A stretch of DNA of 64,000 nt, from assembly GCA_963775085.1 (NCBI GenBank), contig CAVZHO010000002.1, forward strand, positions 682,001 to 746,000. Reading direction: 5' to 3'. A program made the position numbers and the translations under genes. Positions within the stretch are counted from its first letter, which is position 1, and every line of letters begins with the position of its first letter. The notes under the pieces are model-generated. The model was not told where the DNA came from, did not search any database, and saw nothing but the letters and a program-made list of their open reading frames with translations. This stretch comes from JAAFIP01 sp963775085 (GTDB lineage Bacteria; Pseudomonadota; Gammaproteobacteria; Burkholderiales; Burkholderiaceae_C). Below are positions 56,385-64,000 of the stretch, piece after piece.

Positions 56385-57077
56385 ATGCGTTGCCAGTCTT
56401 GCTCTTACCTTCTGAAAGCTATACTTTTCGTAGCTGCTTGCGCAATACCCGCTTGGACTTCGGCTCAAAACACTATTGAGTCCGCAGCGCCGGAGGTGGC
56501 GGAGCGCGAGCGTATACAGAATGAGCGTACGAAAGTGGGCGCCGCCCATGATGCGGCCAAAGTGGCGTGCTACCAGCGGTTTTTGGTCAACGACTGTTTG
56601 ATGCAGGCGCGTGATCAGCACAATGTACAGATGGCTGATTTGAAGCGGCAGGAAATATCACTCAACGATCTGCAGCGTAAACGCCGTGGAGCGCTTCAAA
56701 GCCAGCGGACTGAGGACAAAACCTCTCCCCAAAAGCAGCTGGAGCAAGCTGAGCAACGCGGCAATGCGTTGGAGAATGCGGCCAGGCGCGAGCAGCGCCA
56801 GCAAGAAAAGTTGGCATCGCAGGCAAATACACCTAAAAACGCGAAAATCAAAGTGCCGAACCGACCCCAGGGCCGTCCCTCCGAGGCGCAAGCCAAACAG
56901 CAGCGCGCTGCAAAAAAACTAGTGCAAAGGCAAGCCAGACAAGCCAAGGTAGCGCAAGATACGGCAGCCTATGACCAGCGGATAAAAGATGCGCAATTGC
57001 ACCGCGCAGAAGTGGAGGCGCGATTGAAGAAAAACAAAAATCCACCAGCGCCAGGGCTGCCGGTACCCCTCAACTAA
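56385..57077 (+). CDS. Exported coiled-coil protein of unknown function
   Basis: 230 residues from the ATG at 56385. A signal peptide at about 1-26 (LLKAILFVAACAIPAWTSA-Q) is followed by a long, charged, Gln/Arg/Ala/Lys-rich helical region with coiled-coil character (DLKRQEISLNDLQRKRR, LEQAEQRGNALENAARREQR). No known family is recognised. The hydrophobic core of the signal peptide is encoded by a diverged copy of the 57-bp element (56418-56465). It starts 12 bp after zapE and converges with the PP2C gene. Confidence 0.65.
   Translation: MRCQSCSYLLKAILFVAACAIPAWTSAQNTIESAAPEVAERERIQNERTKVGAAHDAAKVACYQRFLVNDCLMQARDQHNVQMADLKRQEISLNDLQRKRRGALQSQRTEDKTSPQKQLEQAEQRGNALENAARREQRQQEKLASQANTPKNAKIKVPNRPQGRPSEAQAKQQRAAKKLVQRQARQAKVAQDTAAYDQRIKDAQLHRAEVEARLKKNKNPPAPGLPVPLN
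56418..56465 (+). repeat. Diverged dispersed element, copy M (encodes a signal peptide core)
   Basis: GCTATACTTTTCGTAGCTGC, TTGCG, then CTTGGACTTCGGC. The first hairpin and GTAGCTGCTTGCG are intact; the right part has eroded. Sense, frame as in copies A, L and Q (VAACAIPAWT). Confidence 0.7.
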
Positions 57078-57088
57078 ATTTCAAGAAT

Positions 57089-57907
57089 TTAAAGCTTGCC
57101 TGCACGCAGGCTTTGAATGCTTGGAATTTCCAGCGGTTTCTCAGGCTCGGCCTCCAGCGGTTCGAGTTTGATGATCACCAAAGACAGGTTGTCGCCCGTG
57201 CCGCGCCCCCGGGTGCGGGCCTTGTCGATCAAAAACTCGGTTGCCTCGCGCGGTGTCAGGGCCGACAGCACCGAGCCCAACTCGTTGTTGCTGAAGTAAT
57301 GCCAGACCCCGTCGCTGCACGCCATCAGCGTATCGCCGGGGCGCAGGGAGGGCACATAGTGCACATCGGCAATGGGGTCTTCCTCGGTGCCCAGGCAGCC
57401 CATCAAGATATTGGACTGTGGGTGCACATTGGCCTCGTCGTCGGTGATCTCGCCTTTGTCCACCAGCGTCTGCACATACGAATGGTCAGAGGTGCGTTTG
57501 ACCAGTTTATTGCCGTAATAGTGGTAAATGCGCGAGTCGCCTGCATGCACCCAATAGCAGTCGCCAGCGGGGTTGATTAAAAATGCGGCCAGGGTGCTGT
57601 GGGGTTCCTGCTCGGCAGAGATGGCGGTGAGCTTGATGACAATGTGTGCCTCTTGTACCAGTTGGGTCAGCATCGAAGGGGCATCGTCCAGCTCGGGCGA
57701 ATAGCGCTCAAAGAGCTGCCTGGCGGTCATCATCACCTGGTCAGAGGCCTTGCGCCCGCCACTGCGTCCGCCCATACCGTCAGCCACAATGCCCAGAATG
57801 CAGCCATTAACCCGTGGATGGTTGAGCACGGCCACCTGGTCTTGCTGGTAGTCGCGGTCGCCCTTGTGCAGGCCGGTGGAGGCGGTGATGCGGTAGCCCT
57901 TGGACAT
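57089..57907 (-). CDS. PP2C family serine/threonine protein phosphatase
   Basis: 272-residue metal-dependent phosphatase of the PppA/PrpC type. Motifs: GDRDYQQDQVAV near 16, IVADGMGGRSGG (about 40-51), WVHAGDSRIYHY near 118, MACSDGVWHY near 194 and GTGDNLSLVII near 237, containing the metal-binding Asp residues. No partner Ser/Thr kinase or T6SS cluster lies next to it in the window. Convergent with the upstream exported protein gene. Confidence 0.92.
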   Translation of the reverse strand: MSKGYRITASTGLHKGDRDYQQDQVAVLNHPRVNGCILGIVADGMGGRSGGRKASDQVMMTARQLFERYSPELDDAPSMLTQLVQEAHIVIKLTAISAEQEPHSTLAAFLINPAGDCYWVHAGDSRIYHYYGNKLVKRTSDHSYVQTLVDKGEITDDEANVHPQSNILMGCLGTEEDPIADVHYVPSLRPGDTLMACSDGVWHYFSNNELGSVLSALTPREATEFLIDKARTRGRGTGDNLSLVIIKLEPLEAEPEKPLEIPSIQSLRAGKL

Positions 57908-58034
57908 AGCGTGTATTTAGATTCAGATGGGTTAGCTGGGAAACGCGTTTAATCGCAATATAAGTAGCGATCACCGCGCAATGCAATTATTATCAAGGAC
58001 TTCGTGCCCTTTTGGCTCGAAACCTGGGTAAACA

Positions 58035-58238
58035 TTGGACTCTAACCTGCATTCTCCCACGCGCCGCCTCATCGAGTTGCGTATGGAACACAGCGACCTG
58101 GACGCCAGCATCGACCGTTTGGTCGAAACGACGCCCGTAGACGAGCTGATGCTGCGTCGCCTCAAGAAGCGCCGCCTGGCCCTGCGCGATCAAATTGCCC
58201 TGCTGGAAAGCAGCATTGACGGGAAAGAGCCCGCCTGA
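58035..58238 (+). CDS. DUF465/YdcH-like small helical protein
   Basis: 67 residues from a TTG, with an internal ATG at 58083 as alternative. Two amphipathic helices (RRLIELRMEHSDLDASIDRLVE and LMLRRLKKRRLALRDQIALLE), the plan of DUF465 proteins; function unknown. Its TGA overlaps the ATG of the helicase gene (TGATG), so translation is coupled. Confidence 0.72.
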   Translation: MDSNLHSPTRRLIELRMEHSDLDASIDRLVETTPVDELMLRRLKKRRLALRDQIALLESSIDGKEPA

Positions 58239-60274
58239 TGACGCTGCAAGAACAGGTGCGCACGGCCTTTACCGTGGGCGGTGTGCTAGAGCGGGCCACC
58301 GAGCATTTTTCTCCCCGCAGCGGCCAGCGCGATATGGCCATGGCCGTAGCGCAAACCATCGAGCAGGGCGGCGCGCTGGTGGTCGAGGCGGGCACGGGCG
58401 TAGGCAAAACCTTTGCCTATCTGGTGCCCGCCTTGCTCAGTGGCGCGCGGGTGATGGTGTCTACCGCCACCAAGGCGCTGCAAGACCAGCTCTACACCCG
58501 CGACTTGCCGCGCTTGGTAAAGGCCTTAGGCCTGCCCGTACGCACCGCCTTGCTCAAGGGCCGCAGCAGCTACCTGTGCCTGCACCGCATGGGCCTGGCC
58601 CGGCACGAGACCGGGTCTGACCGTGCAGCGGCACGCACGCTGGCACGCATCGAGGAATGGGCGCAGGCCACCTTCACGGGCGATTTGGCCGAGATCAGCG
58701 GCCTGGACGAGCGCTCGCCCATCATTCCCTTGGTCACCTCCACGCGCGAGAACTGCCTGGGCAGCCAATGCCCCAAGTTCAAGGCCTGCCATGTCAGCCT
58801 GGCGCGGCGCGAAGCCCTGGCCGCCGATGTGGTGGTGGTGAACCACCATCTGTTTTTTGCCGACCTGGCGGTGCGCGAGTCAGGCATGGCCGAGCTGCTG
58901 CCCTCGGTGCGGGTGGCCATTTTTGACGAAGCGCACCAGCTCAACGAAACGGGCGTGCAGTTTTTAGGGCAAAACATCAGCACCAGCCAACTGCTGGACT
59001 TTGCCCGCGACATGCTGGCCGCCGGCCTGACGCAGGCGCGCGCGCTGGTGGACTGGCAAAGCCTGGTGGGCGGCGTCGAGCGCGCCACCCGCGAGCTGCG
59101 CCTGGTGGTGGGCAAGCAGCCGCCCAACGCCCGCATGCGCTGGAAGGGCGCTACGCCCGATGGCTTGGATGAGGCCCTATGGACGCAGGCGTTGGGCGAT
59201 TTGGATGCCGCGCTGGGCCTGGCCTGCCTGGGGCTAGAGACCGTCAGCGAAATCGCCCCCGATTTTGTGCGCCTGCACGAGCGCGCCAGCCTGCTGGCCG
59301 AGCAAACCCTGGCCTTCACCCGCGAGTGTGCCAAAGGCTCGGTGCGCTGGCTCGACGTGGGTGTGCAACTGCGTTTGGTCGAGTCGCCGCTGGACATTGC
59401 CAGCACGGTGCGCAAACGCCTGCTGGGCGAGGGCGTCGCGCCGCATGAGAACGAAACCATCGAACAGGAGCGCAGGCAGCGCAGCTTCATTTTTACCTCG
59501 GCCACCTTGGGCGATGACGAGCAGCTAAGCTGGTTTACCCAGCCCTGCGGCCTGCAGAGCGCCCAGGTGCTGCACGCCAGCAGCCCGTTTGATTACGCCT
59601 TGCAAGCCAGTGTGTATGTGCCGCGCCACCTGCCGCAACCCAAAGAGGCCACCCACACCCTGGCCGTGGCCACGCTGGCGGCGGATGCCGTGCGCCGTCT
59701 GGGCGGCCGCACCCTGGTGCTCACCACCACGCTGCGCGCCCTCAAAGCCATTGGCGAGGCCCTGCACGACAGCCTGGACGGCAGCGGCATCAGTGTGCTG
59801 GTGCAGGGCAGTGCGCCCAAGAATGAGCTGGTAGAGCGCTTTCGCGCAGGCGGTGCCTTGCCTGCCCAGGGCCTGGCTGGCCCCGCCGCCAGCGTGCCCG
59901 CAGGTTGCGTGCTGGTGGCCTCGGCCAGCTTTTGGGAGGGCATCGACGTGCCTGGCAGCGCCCTGCAAATGGTCATTATCGACAAACTGCCCTTCCCCCC
60001 ACCCGGTGACCCGCTGGTCGAAGCCCGCGCGCAAAAGATCGAGGCCGAGGGCCGCAGCCCCTTTAACGACTATTTTGTGCCCGAGGCCGCCGTCTCCCTC
60101 AAGCAAGGCGCCGGCCGCCTGATCCGGCGTGAGACCGACTGCGGCATCCTGGTGGTGTGCGACACCCGCCTGGTGCAAATGGGCTACGGCAAACGCCTGC
60201 TCAATGCCCTGCCGCCGATGCGGCGAATCTTTTCCGCCGAGGAGTTTGACAGCGCAGTCGATGCGCTGCGCTAA
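58238..60274 (+). CDS. DinG/YoaA-type ATP-dependent DNA helicase
   Basis: 678-residue XPD-like superfamily 2 helicase. Walker A GTGVGKT (52-58), DEAH box (230-233), Fe-S cluster cysteines at 114, 173, 178 and 184, and later motifs FTSATLGDD, SFWEGIDVPG (about 565) and QGAGRLIRRETDCG. The arrangement matches DinG/YoaA, which unwind 5'-3' and act in repair of R-loops and stalled forks. YoaA is the closer match by length, but the symbol is left open. Confidence 0.9.
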   Translation: MTLQEQVRTAFTVGGVLERATEHFSPRSGQRDMAMAVAQTIEQGGALVVEAGTGVGKTFAYLVPALLSGARVMVSTATKALQDQLYTRDLPRLVKALGLPVRTALLKGRSSYLCLHRMGLARHETGSDRAAARTLARIEEWAQATFTGDLAEISGLDERSPIIPLVTSTRENCLGSQCPKFKACHVSLARREALAADVVVVNHHLFFADLAVRESGMAELLPSVRVAIFDEAHQLNETGVQFLGQNISTSQLLDFARDMLAAGLTQARALVDWQSLVGGVERATRELRLVVGKQPPNARMRWKGATPDGLDEALWTQALGDLDAALGLACLGLETVSEIAPDFVRLHERASLLAEQTLAFTRECAKGSVRWLDVGVQLRLVESPLDIASTVRKRLLGEGVAPHENETIEQERRQRSFIFTSATLGDDEQLSWFTQPCGLQSAQVLHASSPFDYALQASVYVPRHLPQPKEATHTLAVATLAADAVRRLGGRTLVLTTTLRALKAIGEALHDSLDGSGISVLVQGSAPKNELVERFRAGGALPAQGLAGPAASVPAGCVLVASASFWEGIDVPGSALQMVIIDKLPFPPPGDPLVEARAQKIEAEGRSPFNDYFVPEAAVSLKQGAGRLIRRETDCGILVVCDTRLVQMGYGKRLLNALPPMRRIFSAEEFDSAVDALR

Positions 60275-60335
60275 GGCTTGCGCAGCGCTTTGAACTGCAT
60301 TTTGCAGCGCCCTTGCCGTCGCAATGGACAATAGA

Positions 60336-60393
60336 TTGCTATAAATAACATAGCTGCTTACGTCAAGGCGACAAGGACTACTGGCCTATTTAG
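60336..60393 (+). repeat. Dispersed double-hairpin element, copy O (after helicase gene)
   Basis: TTGCTATAAATAACATAGCT, GCTTACGTCA, AGGCGACA, AGGACTACTGGCC. Full-length copy just before the bidirectional terminator. Confidence 0.9.
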
Positions 60394-60398
60394 CCACC

Positions 60399-60424
60399 AA
60401 AAACCCGCGCCGGGCGGGTTTTTT
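60399..60424. terminator. Bidirectional terminator between helicase and STAND genes
   Basis: A5-CCCGC-GCCGG-GCGGG-T6. Lies between two convergent genes and can serve both. Confidence 0.88.
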
Positions 60425-60452
60425 GATTTCCCGCACTGGTTTCGCACTGGCT

Positions 60453-63400
60453 TTACGTTATTGCGCTCTGCGGGTAGGCATCAATGGGCAGGCGGCTCCA
60501 TTGGTTTGGGGCGCTGGGGTGGTTCCATACCTGCCAAGCCAGGTAGCGCCAGGCATCGCCGCTGGCACTGCGCACCTGGCCTGTAAAGCCTGGGCGCGGG
60601 CAGTCCCACACGGCGTGGCTGCTGCGGCCTTCGGACTGGCTGGCCCAATGTATGCGCAGGCACTCCCCGGTGGCCGCGTCCCACAGGCGCAGGGTGTCGT
60701 CATCCGAGCCCGAGAGCAGGCGCCTGCCATCGCCTGAAAACGCCACACTCCAGACCGTGTCACTGTGCCCGCTCAGGGTACGCAGGCACTCCCCGGTGGC
60801 CGCGTCCCACAGGCGCAGGGTGTTGTCATCCGAGCCCGAGAGCAGGCGCGTGCCATCGCCTGAAAACGCCACACTCCAGACCGAATCGCCGTGCCCGCTC
60901 AGGGTACGCAGGCACTCCCCGGTGGCCGCGTCCCACAGGCGCAGGGTGTGGTCAATTGAACCCGAGAGCAGACGGGTGCCATCGCCTGAAAACGCCACAC
61001 TCCTGACCGAGCCGCTGTGCCCGCTCAGGGTACGCAGGCACTCCCCGGTGGCCGCGTCCCACAGGCGCAGGGTGTTGTCATCCGAGCCCGAGAGCAGGCG
61101 CGTGCCATCGCCTGAAAACGCCACACTCCAGACCGAGTCGCTGTGCCCGCTCAGGGTACGCAGGCACTCCCCGGTAGCCGCGTCCCACAGGCGCAGGGTG
61201 CCATCATCCGCGCCCGAGAGCAGGCGCGTGCCATCGCCTGAAAACGCCACACTCCAGACCGTGTCACTGTGCCCGCTCAGGGTACGCAGGCACTCCCCGG
61301 TAGCCGCGTCCCACAGGCGCAGGGTGCCATCATCCGCGCCCGAGAGCAGGCGCGTGCCATCGCCTGAAAACGCCACACTGATGACCCCGCCGCTTTGCCC
61401 GGTCAGGGTACGCAGGCACTCCCCGGTGGCCGCGTCCCACAGACGCAGGGTGTCGTCATCCGAGCCCGAGAGCAGGCGCGTGCCATCGCCTGAAAACGCC
61501 ACACTCCAGACCGAGCCGCTGTGCCCGCTCAGGGTACGCAGGCACTCCCCGGTGGCCGCGTCCCACAGACTCAGGGTGTTGTCATCCGAGCCCGAGAGCA
61601 GGCGCGTGCCATCGCCTGAAAACGCCACACTGGTGACCGAGGCGCTGTGCCCGCGCAGAGTGCGCAGGCACTCCCCGGTGGCTGCATCCCACAGGCGCAG
61701 GGTGCTGTCACCCGATCCCGAGAGCAGGCGCGTGCCATCGCCTGAAAACGCCACGTTCAAGACCGAGTCGCTGTGCCCGCGCAGGGTTCGCAGGCACTCC
61801 CCGGTGGCTGCGTCCCATAGGCGCAGGGTGCTGTCACCCGAGCCCGAGAGCAGGCGCGTGCCATCGCCTGAAAACGCCACACTCCTGACCGAGCCGCTGT
61901 GCCCGCTCAGGGTGCGCAGGCACTCCCCGGTGGCCGCGTCCCACAGGCGCAGCGTGCTGTCACGCGCACCCGAGAGCAGGCGCGTGCCATCGCCTGAAAA
62001 CGCCACACTGGTGACCGAGTCGCTGTGCCCGCGCAGGGTGCGCAGGCACTCCCCGGTGGCTGCGTCCCATAGGCGCAGGGTGCTGTCACCCGAGCCCGAG
62101 AGCAGGCGCGTGCCATCGCCTGAAAACGCCACACTCCAGACCGAGCCGCTGTGCCCGCGCAGGGTGCGCAGGCACTCCCCGGTGGCCGCGTCCCACAGGC
62201 GCAGGGTGTTGTCATTCGAGCCCGAGAGCAGGCGCGTGCCATCCCTTGAAAACGCCACACTGGTGACCCAGTCGCTGTGCCCGCGCAGGGTGCGCAGGCA
62301 CTCCCCGGTGGCCGCGTCCCACAGGCGCAGGGCCTTGTCACCCGAACCCGAAAGCAGGCGCGTGCCATCGCCTGAAAACGCCACACTCCAGACCGTGTCA
62401 CTGTGCCCGGTGAGCCAGGCGAGTTGGGCGGTGCTGGGAGGTGCGGCGGGCCGGTAAGCTGGCATGGCACCCGGTACCGTTTGCTCTATGCCTGTGCAGG
62501 CCACCCACTGGCTGCGGTAGCTTCTGGCGCTGGCCAGGCCGCTGCTGCCTTGCAGGGCCACATGGCGCAGGGCCGTGCCTACCAGGCTGGCATGGGCCCA
62601 CTGGCCGCGCAGCAGGCTGCAGTGCTGCAAGGCAGCACCGTCCAGCCGGGCGGAGCCCAGTTGCGCGTCGTCCAGGCGGACTTGGTCAAAGTAGGTATCG
62701 CGCAGGTCGGCAGCGGTGAAGTCGCAGGACTGCATGGCCAGCAGGGGCAGGGCGCTGCCACTGTAGGGCGTGCCAAAGCGCCAGCCACGCAACTGCGCCC
62801 CGGCCAGGTTAAAGCCGGCCAGCAGCGGGGCGGGAACCTGGGGGCCTGGTGTAGCTGGGCGAGTGCCGCTGTGCGGGGGCTGCGCGGTGTTGCGCTCTTG
62901 CGCTAGCAGGGCAAACTTGAGCAGCAGCTCGCTGGCTTGGGGCAGGTAGGTTTTGCGCCATTGGTTAAGCAACTGGCCCAGGTGGTCTGCACCTTTGCCA
63001 CCGCGCACCAGGTCAGCCTGTTGGTTGACCAAAATGTCGGCTAAAAAGCCCAGCGTCTCTGGGCTGGGCAGGGGCATGGCCCAGTCTTGCGCACGGTTGG
63101 CCTGCACGGCGTTGGCCAGGTGCTGGGCTAAAAAGAACTCTTGCAGCGAGCTATGGGCAAAGCGAAAGCCCTCGTTGTGCTGCGCATCGCCGTCTTGGCG
63201 CACCATAAAGCTGGCGGTGCGCAGGTCTTCCTCCAGCTTGTTTTGGTTATAGGCTTGGGGTGCATAGCGCTCGCGCAGGTCGGGCTGGCTGGCGCGCCAT
63301 TGGTGAAACCAGATGTGCAGCGCGTCATAGGGCAGGCTACGCGCGCCTTGGCACCAAAGGTGTGCGGCTAGGGCAGGCATGAGGCGCATTTTGTGCTCAG

Positions 63401-64000
63401 GCTCCAGGTGGTGTTTGCCGTCATCACGGTGAAGCCAGTCTTTGGCTACCTGGCTGTACAACGTGGCAGCGTTGATGTGCGTACCCTGCTGGCGCAGCAG
63501 CTCTAAACTGCTGATTTGCTCAGAGATAAGCTTGAGCGTCATGGGGCGCTGGGCCAGCTCGGTGAGGTTATGGGTGTTGGCCAGCAAGTCCATGGCTCGG
63601 TCGATGGGCACGTCGGGTATCACATGCGCCAGGTAGTCTTGTATTTGCGTTGGGGTAAAGGGCAAAAGCTGCAAGGCCTGGTACCAGGCAGCATCGACCT
63701 TGCCCGCTTGTTGGCCGGTAAACAGGCTGCGCTGGTCGGCAAAGGTCTTGAAAAAATTGGTGCGGCATGACAGCAGCAGACGGGTGCCAGCTTTGCCATC
63801 TTTGTCAGCATCGGTGAGGAGTTCAACCAGGCTGCGCACAAACATGCTGTGCTGCGCGTCCACCAAGTGCACCAGGCATTCGTCCAGCCCGTCCAGTATC
63901 AGCAATGCGCCTTGTTGCAAGCTTTTGTGCACCTCTGCATAGCCGGGGGCGGACAACTGGGTGTCAATCTCCCAGCCATGGGCGATCAGGTCGGTAATGA
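60453..64000 (-). CDS. NACHT/STAND NTPase with pentapeptide and 14 WD40 repeats, 5' end cut by window edge
   Basis: At least 1,180 residues are visible, continuing off the right edge (the frame is open with no start needed before 64000). Order: the tail of a NACHT-type NTPase, with Walker B LLILDGLDE and LLLSCRTNFF (about 63730-63920); a helical region; pentapeptide-like repeats (FNLAGAQLRG, ARLDGAALQHC; about 62500-62850); then 14 WD40 repeats of exactly 42 residues (60660-62423); and a 68-residue tail. The repeats share GHS..V.SVAFSGDG, TRLLSG, TLRLWDAATGEC and differ at few positions. Proteins of this plan are signal-transducing STAND ATPases; many bacterial NACHT proteins act in phage defence. 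The N-terminal effector domain is outside the window, so its output is unknown. Confidence 0.9.
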   Translation of the reverse strand, partial: ITDLIAHGWEIDTQLSAPGYAEVHKSLQQGALLILDGLDECLVHLVDAQHSMFVRSLVELLTDADKDGKAGTRLLLSCRTNFFKTFADQRSLFTGQQAGKVDAAWYQALQLLPFTPTQIQDYLAHVIPDVPIDRAMDLLANTHNLTELAQRPMTLKLISEQISSLELLRQQGTHINAATLYSQVAKDWLHRDDGKHHLEPEHKMRLMPALAAHLWCQGARSLPYDALHIWFHQWRASQPDLRERYAPQAYNQNKLEEDLRTASFMVRQDGDAQHNEGFRFAHSSLQEFFLAQHLANAVQANRAQDWAMPLPSPETLGFLADILVNQQADLVRGGKGADHLGQLLNQWRKTYLPQASELLLKFALLAQERNTAQPPHSGTRPATPGPQVPAPLLAGFNLAGAQLRGWRFGTPYSGSALPLLAMQSCDFTAADLRDTYFDQVRLDDAQLGSARLDGAALQHCSLLRGQWAHASLVGTALRHVALQGSSGLASARSYRSQWVACTGIEQTVPGAMPAYRPAAPPSTAQLAWLTGHSDTVWSVAFSGDGTRLLSGSGDKALRLWDAATGECLRTLRGHSDWVTSVAFSRDGTRLLSGSNDNTLRLWDAATGECLRTLRGHSGSVWSVAFSGDGTRLLSGSGDSTLRLWDAATGECLRTLRGHSDSVTSVAFSGDGTRLLSGARDSTLRLWDAATGECLRTLSGHSGSVRSVAFSGDGTRLLSGSGDSTLRLWDAATGECLRTLRGHSDSVLNVAFSGDGTRLLSGSGDSTLRLWDAATGECLRTLRGHSASVTSVAFSGDGTRLLSGSDDNTLSLWDAATGECLRTLSGHSGSVWSVAFSGDGTRLLSGSDDDTLRLWDAATGECLRTLTGQSGGVISVAFSGDGTRLLSGADDGTLRLWDAATGECLRTLSGHSDTVWSVAFSGDGTRLLSGADDGTLRLWDAATGECLRTLSGHSDSVWSVAFSGDGTRLLSGSDDNTLRLWDAATGECLRTLSGHSGSVRSVAFSGDGTRLLSGSIDHTLRLWDAATGECLRTLSGHGDSVWSVAFSGDGTRLLSGSDDNTLRLWDAATGECLRTLSGHSDTVWSVAFSGDGRRLLSGSDDDTLRLWDAATGECLRIHWASQSEGRSSHAVWDCPRPGFTGQVRSASGDAWRYLAWQVWNHPSAPNQWSRLPIDAYPQSAIT
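60660..62423 (-). repeat. Tandem array of fourteen 126-bp WD40-coding repeats
   Basis: 14 x 126 bp = 1,764 bp without a length variant. Neighbouring units are nearly identical in DNA (for example GCACTCCCCGGTGGCCGCGT recurs in most), including synonymous sites, which indicates recent duplication or gene conversion. 14 units equal two seven-bladed propellers. Confidence 0.95.

Noticed and set aside
57958..58012. Further degenerate copies of the 57-bp element (also about 810-835, 1798-1825 and 48470-48520)
   Set aside because: Each keeps only short pieces such as GTAGC, GCTGCTTACG or AGGACT; the match is too weak to tell from chance without a profile search.
60652..62457. 601-residue open frame on the plus strand across the WD40 region
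   Set aside because: It is the antisense shadow of the 126-bp repeats: because one unit lacks stops in that frame, all 14 do. It has no ribosome site and its peptide is only an artefact repeat of RRHSPVAASHRR.

Overview
The window is chromosomal DNA of a GC-rich betaproteobacterium, most likely a Comamonadaceae member close to Rhodoferax, Polaromonas or Curvibacter. This is inferred from gene order (nadE-glnB; ECF sigma-DUF3619-DUF3106-RDD beside ilvB-ilvN-ilvC-pssA-leuA; dnaG-rpoD; sucA-sucB-lpdA-zapE), from protein sequences and from a Comamonadaceae-type palindromic repeat. No rRNA, tRNA, CRISPR array, intact prophage or intact insertion sequence was seen.

Layout. 1-8.0 kb: a cut alpha/beta hydrolase, a FemAB-like acyltransferase, nadE, glnB, a LOG-family phosphoribohydrolase, dgkA, an RDD membrane protein and a DUF3106/DUF3619/ECF-sigma operon. 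8.3-14.7 kb: branched-chain amino acid block ilvB-ilvN-ilvC, then pssA, then leuA behind a leucine leader peptide and attenuator. 14.7-20.5 kb: flavodoxin, DUF4148 protein, LysR regulator, hydrolase, acyl-CoA dehydrogenase, MmgE/PrpD protein. 20.6-24.5 kb: accessory region with a DUF2235 hydrolase and the relic of an integron (3' fragment of an integron-type integrase, two attC-like sites, a NucS-like nuclease gene and a UPF0158 gene). 24.5-32.6 kb: moeA, then a sugar ABC transporter operon ending in a GH31 glycosidase. 32.7-39.0 kb: an AttEFGH-like set (ATPase, FtsX-type permease, CrtC/AttH-like protein) interrupted by an opposite-strand outer-membrane protein gene, and an M48 protease. 39.0-47.7 kb: miaA, a Bcr/CflA transporter, rpoD, dnaG and mltD on the minus strand. 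47.7-60.3 kb: methyltransferase, rnhA, the 2-oxoglutarate dehydrogenase operon, zapE, a coiled-coil secreted protein, a PP2C phosphatase, a DUF465 protein and a DinG-type helicase. 60.5-64 kb: the 3' part of a very large NACHT/STAND protein with pentapeptide repeats and 14 nearly identical WD40 repeats.

Three layers of non-genic structure stand out. First, a roughly 57-bp double-hairpin element occurs at least 15 times. Eight copies lie in frame inside seven protein genes (the FemAB-like gene, nadE, moeA, the ftsX-like gene twice, miaA, sucB and a secreted-protein gene), and most are read in one of two recurring frames, as with Rickettsia palindromic elements. Second, five intergenic regions between co-directional housekeeping genes carry large inverted repeats built from helically phased GCAAAAA tracts. 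Third, the WD40 array at the right end has the signature of a rapidly diversifying recognition domain: near-identical repeats that differ at only a few fixed positions.

All functional statements are based on reading the sequence and recalled family knowledge; no database search was run.
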